Source of the DNA: Symbiodinium natans
Lineage: Eukaryota > Sar > Dinophyceae > Suessiales > Symbiodiniaceae
Direction of reading: 5' to 3'
DNA length: 32,500 bases
Assembly: GCA_905221605.1 (NCBI GenBank)
Contig: CAJNDS010000497.1
Location: 1 to 32,500 of the forward strand
Positions 8,311 to 18,362 of this stretch are shown piece by piece. Each line of letters begins with the position of its first letter. Position 1 is the first letter of the stretch. The notes beneath the pieces are model-generated. The model searched no databases. It saw only the letters and a program-made list of their open reading frames with translations, and was not told the origin of the DNA. The position numbers and the translations under genes were made by a program.

Positions 8311-9143
8311 TCATGCGTTTAACGCGTGCAAGAAAGCGTTCGTCAACTTCGCCGGGTAGTGTTGGGTATTCTTGAGATCGAAGTTGGCGGAATGTGGATG
8401 ACCATCACCTGGGCACCGAAAGACCGACAAGCCGCGAGCAACCGACTCCATCGTCGTGATGACACGCCAACGTTTGTAGATCAACTCGCCATCTCGACCA
8501 CGCATGCCAAGCGAGCAACCGTCAACCAACACATCGTGCAACATGTACGGTCGCGACTGCAGAAAACGGATAGTCTGGTTCCATGACCAGTAAGCACAGG
8601 CTCGGGGCCACTCGATCGACCAAGCATGGACGTAGTCACACAGCGACATAAAAGCCTTCCACAGCTTCCTGTGTAGCGACCAGTGCCGTGCCAACCGACC
8701 GCGTCTGTAGGCTGGATCACGTGCATGTAGATGCTGGTACAGACAACCACCGGTGCACGGAGTACTAGCCCACAAGTAGACGAAACCCCCCCTGCGGATG
8801 TGGAGAGTGCAGATCTGTTGAAGCTGCGCTGTAGTGGCCGGATCTCCGCCGTCATCTGCCTCACTGACAGTCAACACACCAACCCAGGAGCACGCTCGCG
8901 ACGCAGCCAACATGCTCGACATAGGAGGCGCACAGAACTCAACTACCAACCACTTGGCAAACTCCATCAAACGATACCGATCTGCAAGAGATACATGATC
9001 CTTGCCAGCCACAGCAGCGCCAAGCAAGCCAACGAAACACGCCAACTCACCAACGCAAGCTGCAACAGTGACTTCGGACAAACCAAGGCTCAACATGTGT
9101 TTCAACGTAGTCCGGGCATCTAACGATTTTGTGAAGAGGTCGC
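8311..9143 (-). pseudogene. Pol C-terminal extension of copia-1: end of RNase H region and cytosine-methyltransferase-like domain (out of frame with Pol)
   Basis: Pol stops at 9120 shortly after a frame break at about 9146-9141. One base missing after AAC GTC GC would rejoin it to this frame, which starts with the conserved end of copia Pol, DLFTKSLDARTTLKHM. Then comes a domain of ~210 residues: WLVVEFCAPPMSSMLAASRA (like the FxGxG motif I of C5-cytosine methyltransferases), LWASTPCTGG (like the PC motif IV with the catalytic Cys), SIEWPRACAYWSW (position of the motif VI Glu), and a His-rich CPGDGHPHSANF near the end. Copia-2 has the same order in frame with RNase H. The fold is inferred from motif order. 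Activity is uncertain, since several canonical residues differ. A -1 frameshift that re-reads a G would also produce this product. Confidence 0.6.
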
Positions 9144-12100
9144 GACGTTGGAGGCTCCTCGCACTCCGAAGATGAAGAGAAGTCGCTGTCGGAGCTGATC
9201 TTGTATAAAGCATGCTCTCAGATCTATATGTCTGACACGCCTCAAGCCGTCAGCCCTGCTGATGGCAATGGCGGCCTCGGAGTCGCAAAAGAGGTGCGGT
9301 GCGCACAACTCATCCCATCCAAACACGTGGGAAATTGCCCTTCGGATTGAAAGTGATTCCTTTGCTCCCTCAACCAATCCGTACAACTCCGACTCTGCTG
9401 AGCTGAGAGCGACAGCTTGTTGAAGCCGTGACCACGCTTTCAAGCAGAAACCACCAAGCATGATGCAACCACCGCTCACACTCTTGCGATCAACGCTCCT
9501 CTCACTGCCCCATGACGCATCCACGTAGCAATCCAACCGAAGGCTCCGTTCATCAACTGGATGGACGATTTGTCGAAAGTCCTGAACATGCCGAAGATAC
9601 CGTAATACCATCCGCATCGCACGTTCATGCTTCTCACGTGGACTGGCCTGGCCTCGAGCTAGCATGGAAACATAATATGCTAGATCCACGCGCGTCATGG
9701 CCAACCATGAAAGGCGTCCCAGCGTAGAGCGATATCGAGCAGCAGCTTCCGAGCTCAACTCCCGCTCCAAGACTTCTTCTTCTCTGTCATAAAGTTCTCG
9801 AAGATTCGGCGGCGTCGGGCACGACTTCGGACTTTTCCCAAGTCCAAAACCCTCATAGATCTCCTGGTAGTACTCGCCTGCCATGCCAATCACCAAAGAG
9901 TCCTCGCCCTTCTTCCTGGTGATTTGACGACCAAGAAACGTGATTTGCTGATCACGATCCAAGTCAGCGGTCACCTTGATCTTCACCGCGCTCTTAAGCT
10001 TCTCCACCACGTAGTAGATGGCCTCGTCGCTGTCGCCGCTGATGAGGAGATCGTCTACGTAGCACAACACTGCCACCCTCTGTCCACCGAGAACCACACC
10101 TGAGAAGAGGCATGGCTCTGTCTCGCATGGAGTGAGGTCGCAGAGGCGCTTGAGGAGCTTTGCGAGATGACGAGCCCAGGTCTGGGCCGCGGCTCTCAAC
10201 CCATAAAGAGCCTTGCGAAGTCGCATGAACCCAGGGCGTCCATTGGGACCGGTAACTCCAGCAGGGAGCCGCACCACCACCGTGCCGTCTTCTTCTTCTA
10301 ACTCTGCGAACAAGAACGCCGTACTGACGTCGAGGCCTACGACGTTCTGCCTCTTCGAGCCGGCATAAAAGAGGAAGGTCCTCAATGCCTCGGCTGAGCT
10401 GGTCGCCGCAGAAATGCCAAGCTGAGCAGCCGTTGCTCCCTGGGCGAAATCACGCGCAACAACCCGACAACGGACCAGTGGTCTTTCTTTGCCGTCAACC
10501 CGCTCCAGCTTTGCATTTGACACCCATCTTGTGGATATCACTTTCTGCTTCGGATCCACATGCCAAATCACATCACCGACTGCAAGGGACTCAAGCGCAC
10601 TCAACTCACGCAACATGCCTTCGTATGTCAGACCAAGGTCCAATGCATGCCCGGTGACATCATCCTTGGAAGACGAGGGCATTTCAACCACAAGAGTCTC
10701 ACCACCAAGCTTCACTGTCTGTCCTCCGGTACTGGGATTTGCAACCGCGGCGAAACCCAATGACTCACGGAACAAGACGTTGTTGACCATGGCATCAGAC
10801 TCTGGCTCTGGCACCCGATCCAGGCTTTCTGGCTCAACTTCCATGAAGTCAGCCTCTTCTGAAGCTGCAGGTTCAACTCCAACAGAGTCTCCGGGACGAA
10901 GTTCACCCTCAAGCACCCCTTCAGGCAGGAAGGAATCACCGAGACCTCGCTCTCCCTCATCTTCAGTCGGTTCATAATCCTGCACATCATCAGGCAACTC
11001 CAACCCGACGTCAAGCTCACCAAAAGCACGCGAACCAAGATCAAGCTCAACTCCTTCGATCTCCAACTCATGCTGGGCATCATCAAGCACAAACTGATTC
11101 GGATCAAAAGAGCTCTTCACGTACGCAGCGTATCTGTCACGACACTTCTGAGTGTGCCATGCCTTGTCCGCTGGAACACCCCTCAATCGACACGCTCGAC
11201 ACCTCGGGGTCCTGCCATTTTCCTCGACCCACGATGCTGGCGGTCCGCGAGTCTCGGTGTTTGGGATTGGAAGATCACGCATGTTCCCTTGATCAACCGC
11301 TGGCAAACCACGCACAACGTCACCAGCACGCTCGGGCAACATACGGCAAATACCACGCAAGGCTGACAACTCAAAGGTCATGGGCACCAACATCCTGATT
11401 CGGGCTGACCGGGCAATCTTCAACGAACCATCCTTCAGTCGGAACTGCACCAGATGGCTGCCACCCGCGACTTCAGGGCCTAAGTAGGCAGCCTGTCCAT
11501 ATCTGCCCGTGATGAATTGTCGTAGACTCGGCGGAGGTGTGGCCAAGATTGACGCTCCCCAGACGTATATCGCCCGAGGCTGCCTCATAGTTCTTAAACT
11601 ACGTTGTTCAGGAGTCATTGCCGATCCAGGCTGGATTTGGTAGCGGTTGTGTGCCTGAGCACAGTGAGAGAGAAGGAAGCTGACTCCTCTGCCACATGGC
11701 TCTAGGCCAACTTGCTCCAATCCGGCGCACAACGTGTTCGCGTTTTCCTTCAGTGTTCGGATGGCCCTCTCTGCGACCGGGGCGTGCCGACCAACCGGAA
11801 CATCAGACACCTCAACCGCACCAACGGTCATGGTATCAGCAAAACCCTGAGCAAGGTTCTTCACTACCCCCTCAAGATCCGACTTCACGCAAACCGACAA
11901 GTCACGCGCTTCAACTCCAACCAAGCCAACACTACGTCCCCACGCCGACATCTCTCCAAGCATCACCTCACGCGCTGCTGCTCCACGCGGTCCTGAAACT
12001 TCACGGTACATCACTGTTCCGATGGCAAAGCAACCAACAAGCACCAACACCAGGAACCAAATCCCCTTGTAGAAGAACTTGTCGATCTGAACCTCCTTTT

Positions 12101-15100
12101 GGGCTCCCTCTCCGGAATCCCTCTCGATTTTCCTAGCTGGTTCAAGACCTCTACCACGCACGCAATGCTCACAGCTGGAATTAAAAGGAACATGACTTCG
12201 CAACACATGCTCACGGTGAACCTTTCCCCACAACTCCTGGTGAAGCAACTCCTGATCACCATGCAGCAACCACGCCTGGTCGCCGTCTGGGGCCGGTGCT
12301 TTCTCCTGATCAAGCTCACCAACACACACATGCTCAACCATGCCACTCATGCCAACCATGCCACTCATGCCAACCATGCCACTCATGCCAACATCACAAG
12401 CGCAAGCACAACCATCAAGCACATCAAGACTTTTGCTGCTCGCCACCGCCTGGGAAGATCCTTTCTGGCTGACTGCACTCAGCGCTTTCGGTCCGTCACC
12501 ACACTCCATCCACTCGAAGTAGGCGTTCCGGGATTGGTCGGTGGTGGTGGCAATGGCGATGTCTTTGGCGGCGTAGCTGGTGCCCGTGATGCGCTGGCCA
12601 ATGGCGATGTCGGATTCCTCGGCGGCGTGGGCAAGCGTCGACGTGGCGGAACCCGCGGAGGGGTAGGCAACCTCTCCGGGTACCCCGGGGAGTCGGCTTC
12701 CTTCCTCGGTGGGCTCGGGGGCTTTGCTTTCTCCTTGATGATCTCGGAGATGGTCGTCACAGTGTAGGGGGCCTTGCGGTCCAGGCACTGCAAAAAATGC
12801 TCCTTGAGGTGCTCCTCCAGCGTTCGCCTCTTTGGGCCCTTCTTCTCCTTTCGAAAGCGGTTCAAATCGGACCTTGCAGCTGACGTCACGCGGCTCTCCT
12901 TGAGCTTCTGCTTCTTCACTGCCCTTGAACTTGCACTCCACAACGTCAACCACGGCTGCTGGCGATCGGAACGAGGCACCAGCTTCACGGGGGTCCTCTT
13001 TGTCGACGAAGAGCTCGCTGCCTTTGGCATTCTCTTCACGAGGGGCTTCTGGGGCATCTTCTTCACTTTCGGCTTCTTTGGCATGGGCTTCTGCTGAGGA
13101 ACTTTGGCGGGTCCCGGGGTCTCGATCTCGCCCGGCTTCAACACCACCTGGGACTCGGCATCCGCGGGCACCAAGAGGATTGCGCCCTCTGTCTCCGTGG
13201 ACGTAGCTGTGGCCAACCGGGTGCTCTCCTCGAAGTCCTCTTCTCCCACCGAGATTGAGGCCGCTTGAGTCGCAACGACTCTCCGGACCAGCTTCCCTTT
13301 GTCCTTCCCTTCCATGCGCCATTCCACTTCGCTTTCGCTGGAGGAGGCCATCTTCTCGGGCTGCGGAAGGCCTCGTACACGAGGGGTCTGCAATCTGCTG
13401 CGCTGCGCTCTGTTCTTGAGACACCAAACAGGCCCGTGCCACCGCATGACTTTGCAACCAGCAACAGTTGTTGGACCACACAGCCTTAAATTTAAAACCA
13501 CCAGCTTGCACGTGGAGATGGGGGGCAAAAGAGACTGTCCAATTCCTATTCAGGAGTCGTCCTAGGCTCAGGAGATTAAATCGCACAGGTGCAACCAGGG
13601 CTTCGAACTCAACGACGATAGGACTGGATCTCTCAACGGCAAAGCAAACGCGAACCACAGCACTCTTCTGAACCCCTATGGAAGCACCCGTGGCAGTCAC
13701 ACAATCTCTACCAACATGCTCACTCAGGCTCAGCACTTGCACATGCTGCAGTGTCTCCTCGCTGATCAGGTGCGTCGACGCTCCGGAGTCCAGCAACCAC
13801 CAGTCCATGGCTTCAGAGCTGCTACCATGTGTCACATGCGGGGCTGCCATGCTCATGTCATGAAAATAAAATTCACTCAATCCATGCTCACCAAGCGTCG
13901 ACGGGGCCTTCTCAAGCTCAACGGGGGTCTCTAGGCTTCCAAGCTGCGACGTTCCAAGCTCAACTGGGGCCTTCTCAAGCTCAACGGGGGTCTCTAGGCT
14001 TCCAAGCTGCGACGTTCCAAGCTCAACTGGGGCCTTCTCAAGCTCAACGGGGGTCTCTAGGCTTCCAAGCTGCGACGTTCCAAGCTCAACTGGGGCCTTC
14101 TCAAGCTCAACGGGGGTCTCTAGGCTTCCAAGCTGCGATGTTCCACTCTCAACTGGGGCCTTCTCAAGCTCAACGGGGGTCTCTAGGCTTCCAAGCTGCG
14201 AGGTTCCAAGCTCAACTGTGGCCTCTGAACTCTCCAACAACCACGACCTTCCAAAGGCTTCCCAATCACCATCGCTCAAGCTCGACTCATTGTCGGAATC
14301 TCCCTGAGCGATATCAAAGAACTCGCAACCAACTGCCGCTGCAAACACGTGCGGGCCCTCCAAGGTCAAAGCCGCCAATTGCGGTTCGAGAAGCGTCGCT
14401 GCTGCCGCCACACCTTTGGCCGCTTTCTTAGGGCATCGGTTTGAATAGTGCCCCAATTCATTGCAGTTGTAGCACTTCACGTTGGCACGCTTGTCGTGCT
14501 TTGGGTCACTACCAGAGCTACCACCGCCCCCTTTCCCAGGGTCTTGAGTAGCGTTCCCCTTTCCACCTTTCTCTCCCTTCTTGTCATGCTTGTCCTTTCC
14601 TGAGCGACCTTTGTCCTTTCCCTTGTCCTTCCCTTTGTCCTTTCCTTTATCTTTCCCCTTGTCCTTCCCTTTGTCCTTCCCCTTTCCATCGCCCTTGAAG
14701 TTCAGCGGATTCGCTATGTCGTTGTTGTTCCTGCGGTCTCGACCTCGCCCGGAATCGGCGAAGGTAAGGATCTTGATGTTTGCGTCGTAGAACTTGATCG
14801 CAGTCTCAAGCTCACTCATGGAGTCAATCTTCGCATGCAACAAGATGTACCTCTTCACCTCCGCATCAAGACCTTTCAACACAATCATGCTCTGATCCGC
14901 TTCACTCAACGCAAGGTCTGGGAACGCAGCAACAAGTCGACCATACTTTGCAAGCTCAACCTGCACGCTGCGAAACACTTCCAAAGGACGATCCTTCGTA
15001 GAGGCAGGGGGTTGGTATCTCAACATCTCTTCTCGCAAGGTCGAGGCTTCTATCCTCGAGCAAACCGACAGATCCTGATGCAAGCGCCTCAACGCCTCAT

Positions 15101-15959
15101 AGCCTGCCGGAACACCAAGCTGTTCACGCTCAACTTGCTTCAAAATGTCAAGCCCACGGGAAAAGTTCGCAAAGGATTGCCGAAGGTAAAGGAACACTCT
15201 GGTACTCCTAATGCTCTCTCCTTTCGCCAAGTCTTTGTTCAAGATTGGCTTGTCTTTCACAAAACAAGCCTGCACTTCCGACGGTATCCTATCATCAAAC
15301 AAGGCAATCCATGGCAAAAACACTTCAAGGTACTCAACCCATGCTTCGATCTCGGCACGCCGACCCTTGTTCATGCGTCCACCATCCAACATGGGCAACT
15401 TCGGCACATATGAGTCTGCCTTAGGATTCCTGATAGGAGCGCCGTTCCCATCATCAACCTCCATGGCATGGTCCACACTGTCACTGATGCTACTCAAGCT
15501 ACCAGCTCCCTTGCCTTTCTTCTCAGCACTTGTCCGGTCCTGGACCAGCTGCTGCACCAGCGACATCATTTGAGATATCTGCTGCTGCTGCTGCACTGTC
15601 TGAACCAAAAGCTGGGATCCCAGGGCTGCCTGAACGGCAACGGGGTCCACTGCTGCAGGCGGTGGTGGGACCAAACCTGGTGGTGACATGGGTGAAGCCA
15701 TTGCCGGTATGGGGGTGCCCATAGCAGTCGGAGAACCAACCACCGGGCTTCCTGTGGGATGCACTACACCCGACAAGTTCGACATCGGGCTGAAAGCAAC
15801 TCCACTGCCGACAACGGGGTTCCTTGGTGGAAGTGACGAGTGTCTAGACCCTGAAGGCCTCTCATAGGGAGGCTCAGCCCCTCTCCTGCCTCTCTCACGA
15901 AGCATTCGGGGTTCACCCTCACCTATGTGGTAGTACGATGGCCTTCCACGGCCCTCCAT
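9120..15959 (-). CDS. Copia-1 Gag-Pol polyprotein
   Basis: The first ATG is at 15959, 72 nt after the PBS (2279 residues; a GTG seven codons upstream is unlikely). Domains by approximate residue: Gag helical region 150-400; Lys/Gly/Asp-rich repeats 425-480; CCHC knuckle CYNCNELGHYSNRC at ~495; five 21-residue repeats at ~580-685; protease WLLDSGAS at ~720; integrase HHCC zinc site (HREHVLRSH...CEHC) at ~1250; integrase Asp in VQIDKFF, Asp in VKSDLEG, Glu in AERAIRTLKE, the last two about 35 apart; RT with LDVSTAFLF at ~1875 and YVDDLL at ~1965; RNase H with YVDASWGS, SSAESELYG and FCDSEAA. The long low-complexity stretch between protease and integrase is unusual. The frame is uninterrupted except at the extreme C-terminus, where it breaks before DLFTKSL. 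Catalytic residues look intact. Confidence 0.93.
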   Translation of the reverse strand: MEGRGRPSYYHIGEGEPRMLRERGRRGAEPPYERPSGSRHSSLPPRNPVVGSGVAFSPMSNLSGVVHPTGSPVVGSPTAMGTPIPAMASPMSPPGLVPPPPAAVDPVAVQAALGSQLLVQTVQQQQQISQMMSLVQQLVQDRTSAEKKGKGAGSLSSISDSVDHAMEVDDGNGAPIRNPKADSYVPKLPMLDGGRMNKGRRAEIEAWVEYLEVFLPWIALFDDRIPSEVQACFVKDKPILNKDLAKGESIRSTRVFLYLRQSFANFSRGLDILKQVEREQLGVPAGYEALRRLHQDLSVCSRIEASTLREEMLRYQPPASTKDRPLEVFRSVQVELAKYGRLVAAFPDLALSEADQSMIVLKGLDAEVKRYILLHAKIDSMSELETAIKFYDANIKILTFADSGRGRDRRNNNDIANPLNFKGDGKGKDKGKDKGKDKGKDKGKDKGKDKGRSGKDKHDKKGEKGGKGNATQDPGKGGGGSSGSDPKHDKRANVKCYNCNELGHYSNRCPKKAAKGVAAAATLLEPQLAALTLEGPHVFAAAVGCEFFDIAQGDSDNESSLSDGDWEAFGRSWLLESSEATVELGTSQLGSLETPVELEKAPVESGTSQLGSLETPVELEKAPVELGTSQLGSLETPVELEKAPVELGTSQLGSLETPVELEKAPVELGTSQLGSLETPVELEKAPSTLGEHGLSEFYFHDMSMAAPHVTHGSSSEAMDWWLLDSGASTHLISEETLQHVQVLSLSEHVGRDCVTATGASIGVQKSAVVRVCFAVERSSPIVVEFEALVAPVRFNLLSLGRLLNRNWTVSFAPHLHVQAGGFKFKAVWSNNCCWLQSHAVARACLVSQEQSAAQQIADPSCTRPSAAREDGLLQRKRSGMAHGREGQREAGPESRCDSSGLNLGGRRGLRGEHPVGHSYVHGDRGRNPLGARGCRVPGGVEAGRDRDPGTRQSSSAEAHAKEAESEEDAPEAPREENAKGSELFVDKEDPREAGASFRSPAAVVDVVECKFKGSEEAEAQGEPRDVSCKVRFEPLSKGEEGPKEANAGGAPQGAFFAVPGPQGPLHCDDHLRDHQGESKAPEPTEEGSRLPGVPGEVAYPSAGSATSTLAHAAEESDIAIGQRITGTSYAAKDIAIATTTDQSRNAYFEWMECGDGPKALSAVSQKGSSQAVASSKSLDVLDGCACACDVGMSGMVGMSGMVGMSGMVEHVCVGELDQEKAPAPDGDQAWLLHGDQELLHQELWGKVHREHVLRSHVPFNSSCEHCVRGRGLEPARKIERDSGEGAQKEVQIDKFFYKGIWFLVLVLVGCFAIGTVMYREVSGPRGAAAREVMLGEMSAWGRSVGLVGVEARDLSVCVKSDLEGVVKNLAQGFADTMTVGAVEVSDVPVGRHAPVAERAIRTLKENANTLCAGLEQVGLEPCGRGVSFLLSHCAQAHNRYQIQPGSAMTPEQRSLRTMRQPRAIYVWGASILATPPPSLRQFITGRYGQAAYLGPEVAGGSHLVQFRLKDGSLKIARSARIRMLVPMTFELSALRGICRMLPERAGDVVRGLPAVDQGNMRDLPIPNTETRGPPASWVEENGRTPRCRACRLRGVPADKAWHTQKCRDRYAAYVKSSFDPNQFVLDDAQHELEIEGVELDLGSRAFGELDVGLELPDDVQDYEPTEDEGERGLGDSFLPEGVLEGELRPGDSVGVEPAASEEADFMEVEPESLDRVPEPESDAMVNNVLFRESLGFAAVANPSTGGQTVKLGGETLVVEMPSSSKDDVTGHALDLGLTYEGMLRELSALESLAVGDVIWHVDPKQKVISTRWVSNAKLERVDGKERPLVRCRVVARDFAQGATAAQLGISAATSSAEALRTFLFYAGSKRQNVVGLDVSTAFLFAELEEEDGTVVVRLPAGVTGPNGRPGFMRLRKALYGLRAAAQTWARHLAKLLKRLCDLTPCETEPCLFSGVVLGGQRVAVLCYVDDLLISGDSDEAIYYVVEKLKSAVKIKVTADLDRDQQITFLGRQITRKKGEDSLVIGMAGEYYQEIYEGFGLGKSPKSCPTPPNLRELYDREEEVLERELSSEAAARYRSTLGRLSWLAMTRVDLAYYVSMLARGQASPREKHERAMRMVLRYLRHVQDFRQIVHPVDERSLRLDCYVDASWGSERSVDRKSVSGGCIMLGGFCLKAWSRLQQAVALSSAESELYGLVEGAKESLSIRRAISHVFGWDELCAPHLFCDSEAAIAISRADGLRRVRHIDLRACFIQDQLRQRLLFIFGVRGASNVATSSQNR
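12337..12390 (-). repeat. 18-bp tandem repeat, three copies, in copia-1 polyprotein
   Basis: Plus-strand unit ACCATGCCACTCATGCCA, three times in a row, coding on the minus strand for Gly-Met-Ser-Gly-Met-Val repeats in the linker before the integrase. Confidence 0.85.
13903..14217 (-). repeat. 63-bp tandem repeat, five copies, in copia-1 polyprotein
   Basis: Five head-to-tail 63-bp units start near 13903, 13966, 14029, 14092 and 14155, nearly identical. Each encodes 21 residues including GTSQLGSLETPVELEKAP, between the zinc knuckle and the protease. The near-identity suggests recent expansion. The period keeps the frame. Confidence 0.92.
14565..14690 (-). repeat. Lys/Gly/Asp low-complexity repeat in copia-1 Gag
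   Basis: A degenerate 12-bp unit (plus strand CCCTTGTCCTTT-like) codes for repeated Gly-Lys-Asp-Lys, a basic RNA-binding tail just before the CCHC knuckle. Copia-2 has an analogous Lys/Gly stretch after its knuckles. Confidence 0.8.
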
Positions 15960-16031
15960 ACCAAGACAACTCAAGCACACACCAAGTCAGCGTATTGGGC
16001 TCACTTTCTTTCTTTGCAACAGAGCTTCCAC

Positions 16032-16043
16032 GCTCCGCTACCA
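16032..16043 (-). promoter_or_regulatory. Primer-binding site of copia-1
   Basis: The minus strand reads TGGTAGCGGAGC immediately after the 5' LTR end. It resembles the TGGTATCAGAGC site used with initiator tRNA-Met by many copia elements and would pair with a tRNA ending GCTCCGCTACCA. Confidence 0.85.
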
Positions 16044-16053
16044 CGTTAAAAAA
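16044..16053 (-). repeat. Detached end of the copia-1 5' LTR (contains left TSD of the nested transposon)
   Basis: CGTTAAAAAA on the plus strand is the last 10 bp of the 5' LTR, cut off from the rest (19149-19542) by the transposon. TTAAAAAA at 16046-16053 is the left copy of the 8-bp duplication. Confidence 0.85.
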
Positions 16054-16210
16054 GCCGGGCGCGGCGTCGCGCGCGGTTAACTTTAACCGCTCAAAACGCC
16101 GCGCCGCCCGCAGGGCGGCGCGGCGTCAGCCGCGCCGCTCGAGGCGCCGCGACCTTTTTTAAGGGGCCTCGCAGCAAGAGCGGTCCGCCGCTCGAGGCGT
16201 CACGTCTTCA
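16054..16210. repeat. Left terminal and subterminal repeats of the Merlin-like transposon
   Basis: The stretch is extremely GC-rich, with nested palindromes (GCCGCCCGCAGGGCGGCGCGGC) and repeated CCGCTCGAGGCG at about 16135 and 16190. It is likely the transposase-binding end. Related units occur inverted at the right end (18997-19148). Confidence 0.65.
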
Positions 16211-16584
16211 AAGGAGGCGTACGCAGCCTAACAAACCGGCACCCACAGTCCGCAAGTGGAAATGCGGCCACCAACACGCCGCTCCAAGGCAGCAATTCCA
16301 GGCCACGCCGCTCGATGTGTTACACCCTTAAAGAAGCTGTCCCCTGGCCTAGCAAACCCACCCATCAAGCTGACAAGCCACCCAAAACTGTGTCTACGGA
16401 AACAGAAGGCAACAGAAGACCAAACACTGCCAAACAACCACGTCAAAAACGAAGCCTTGATCTGAACCGACCTGACTTGGATTCCCCAGCCTCACCATGC
16501 ACCGGAATCGACTCCAAAAACGCACAGCTCTTTTTGTACGCGCAAAACTCTGGCAAACTTCTAACAGCTTCTGCTTTCTGCTAG

Positions 16585-18362
16585 CTAGTTCAAGACTCTG
16601 ATCCCTTTGTTGTCAAAAATAAGCTCTTCTTCTTCTTCGGGATCGAAAAGTTCGCTTTGAACGTCCTCGCCTTCCGAATACACTGGCTCGTGCTCTTCAT
16701 CACAGGAAAGTGAAAGCGGCTGAGGCGATTCTTCTGCAGGAGGCACCAAAACAGCAGGAACCTCCTCTGCAGATTTCGTTTCAGGGGCAGTGGAAGGCTT
16801 TGCCTTTCCCTTTCCAAAACTAGCCAAGCTTGCCCACGTTACGGAGCCAACGGAAGCACGCTCAAGCTTGCGCATTTCCGCAAAGACTTGAAAAGCATCC
16901 GTAAAGGAAAACCAATGCAAAAACTGAAAGGTGCGCACTCGCTCATGAAGTTGTGTCTCCATTGCCTCAGCCGTAGCAGGAGAAGGCCCCGTGGTGTTGA
17001 TGGGACGCTTGCCGACCTCTCTTCGAAAGGTTGCAAAGAACCCATCCAACTTTTGGGTGCCCCCAACCCTGATCTCTTCCACCCATTGTCGCCCATCAAA
17101 GATCTTGAGCTTGAACTTTCGAGTGAACTCTGGGTGGGGCGGCTTGTGTCGGACGTTGCTGTGCGCCAGTTTCAAATGAGCAAAAGAAGGTCCTCCCAAG
17201 GCTCCATTGTACAAACATGGCAATGGCTCTTCAGAGTCCAGCTTCTTGTACGCCTTTGCACTGTCTGTGTGACAGACACTGCCAACGGCGATTCGGCTGG
17301 CTCCTGCGGAATTCACGATCGTATCCTTCAGCTCCTGGATGCTCAAAGGGCCTCCTCCACCTTGTCCGGAAGCCGTCAACTTGTCCGGGAGCTTGTGAAT
17401 GAAGACTTTCGCACTTCCTCTACGAACGATCGCAATGTAACGGAGCCATAGAACCTTAGTGTAAATTGAAGATATCGCAAGCAATACAAACACTTTAACA
17501 AACGGACAAAACAAGGCCGATGAAACCCAGCAACCTTGTCGTCCAAGCCTTTGCTTCTAAAGCTGATCTCATCTAGCTCCACGTCCATCCCAGCACCACC
17601 CATCACAAGCTCTTCATTCATGCGGTCAATGATGGGCGTCAACCATTTGCGAAAATTCCCAAACAAGTCTCTGACAGTGCGGTGATCGACCCCCAGAATG
17701 AGACCAGCTTGATCCGGGCTGGCATTGATCGGGGACAAGAAGAGCCAAAGAGCACCAACCAAGGATCGAAGTGCCAATTTCCCGTTGAAGAGATCTGCGT
17801 CATGTGTCAATGCAGACTTTGAGCATCTGCAATTTTTTGTCTTGCACCTGTAAGAGGCATGGTCTCCCTTTCCTTCAATCCGCCAATTGGTCTCTTCGCA
17901 CCATTCACACGGATCAAGTCGACCATCATGCATCAAGCCCAAGTCAACACACATCTCCAAGAGCTCAGCAGGAGTCGAACAAAGAATTCCGTCAAGTGAA
18001 AAGCGTGTCCACAAGGAAGATCTGGACAAATTTGCTTGGCGACCTCGTTTTCTTTCGGGACTCTCTTGACGAGGATCCGTGTACGGTCTTGATGGCAAGG
18101 ATGAGCTGGATCCACGACTTTCAAACTGCTGCTGCAAGGCGCTTGCAGGTCGCTTTCTGGGCTTCACCTTTGGTTCTGCACTTTCAATGGGTGAGTCTTC
18201 TTCCCGAGCCCTGGACTGACGACTTTGCGGCCGAGATTTGGGCTGAGAACGGACTCGTCTGTCTCTTCCTGCAGATCCCATGGTCACTTGTCCCCCAGCT
18301 TCCCACCGAGCGCTGATTGCAGTTCTTGCCATGATCCAAAATTGCTGCAAATCAAAATGCAT
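16585..18362 (-). CDS. Merlin/IS1595-like DDE transposase, two exons
   Basis: Join of complement(17535-18362) and complement(16585-17454), about 565 residues from the ATG at 18362 (a second Met ten residues in is possible). An N-terminal basic, Ser/Arg-rich region is followed by a zinc ribbon, CEWCEETNWR...CKTKNCRC, as in IS1595-family proteins, then a helix-turn-helix-like stretch (LILGVDHRTVRDLFGNFRKW). Catalytic core: Asp in DVELDEISFRSKG (~262), Asp in CHTDSAKAYKKL (~338), and a third acidic position in GTQKLDGFFATFRR (~412), where the family has E, N or H and this protein shows Asp. LAHSNVRHKPPHPEF is the family's His-rich turn. The C-terminus is acidic (DPEEEEELIF). No stops or frameshifts were seen, so the protein may be functional. 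It cuts and pastes its own element by inference from the family. Confidence 0.82.
17455..17534 (-). other. 80-bp GT-AG intron in the transposase gene
   Basis: The minus strand reads GACGACAAG, then GTTGCTGGG ... TTTACACTAAG, then GTTCTATGG. Removal joins the frames in phase 0 and restores the family strand after the first catalytic Asp. AAGGTT occurs at both splice junctions as a direct repeat. Confidence 0.75.

Noticed and set aside
12099-12767. Plus-strand 222-residue open frame
   Set aside because: Antisense to the linker and integrase zinc region of copia-1; composition mirrors the real frame and no domain is seen.
13903-14217. CRISPR-like array
   Set aside because: The repeats are directly contiguous without unique spacers and encode in-frame protein repeats.
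13829-14431. Plus-strand 200-residue open frame with repeated sequence
   Set aside because: It is the antisense shadow of the 63-bp tandem repeats in the copia-1 polyprotein, whose domains are clear on the minus strand.
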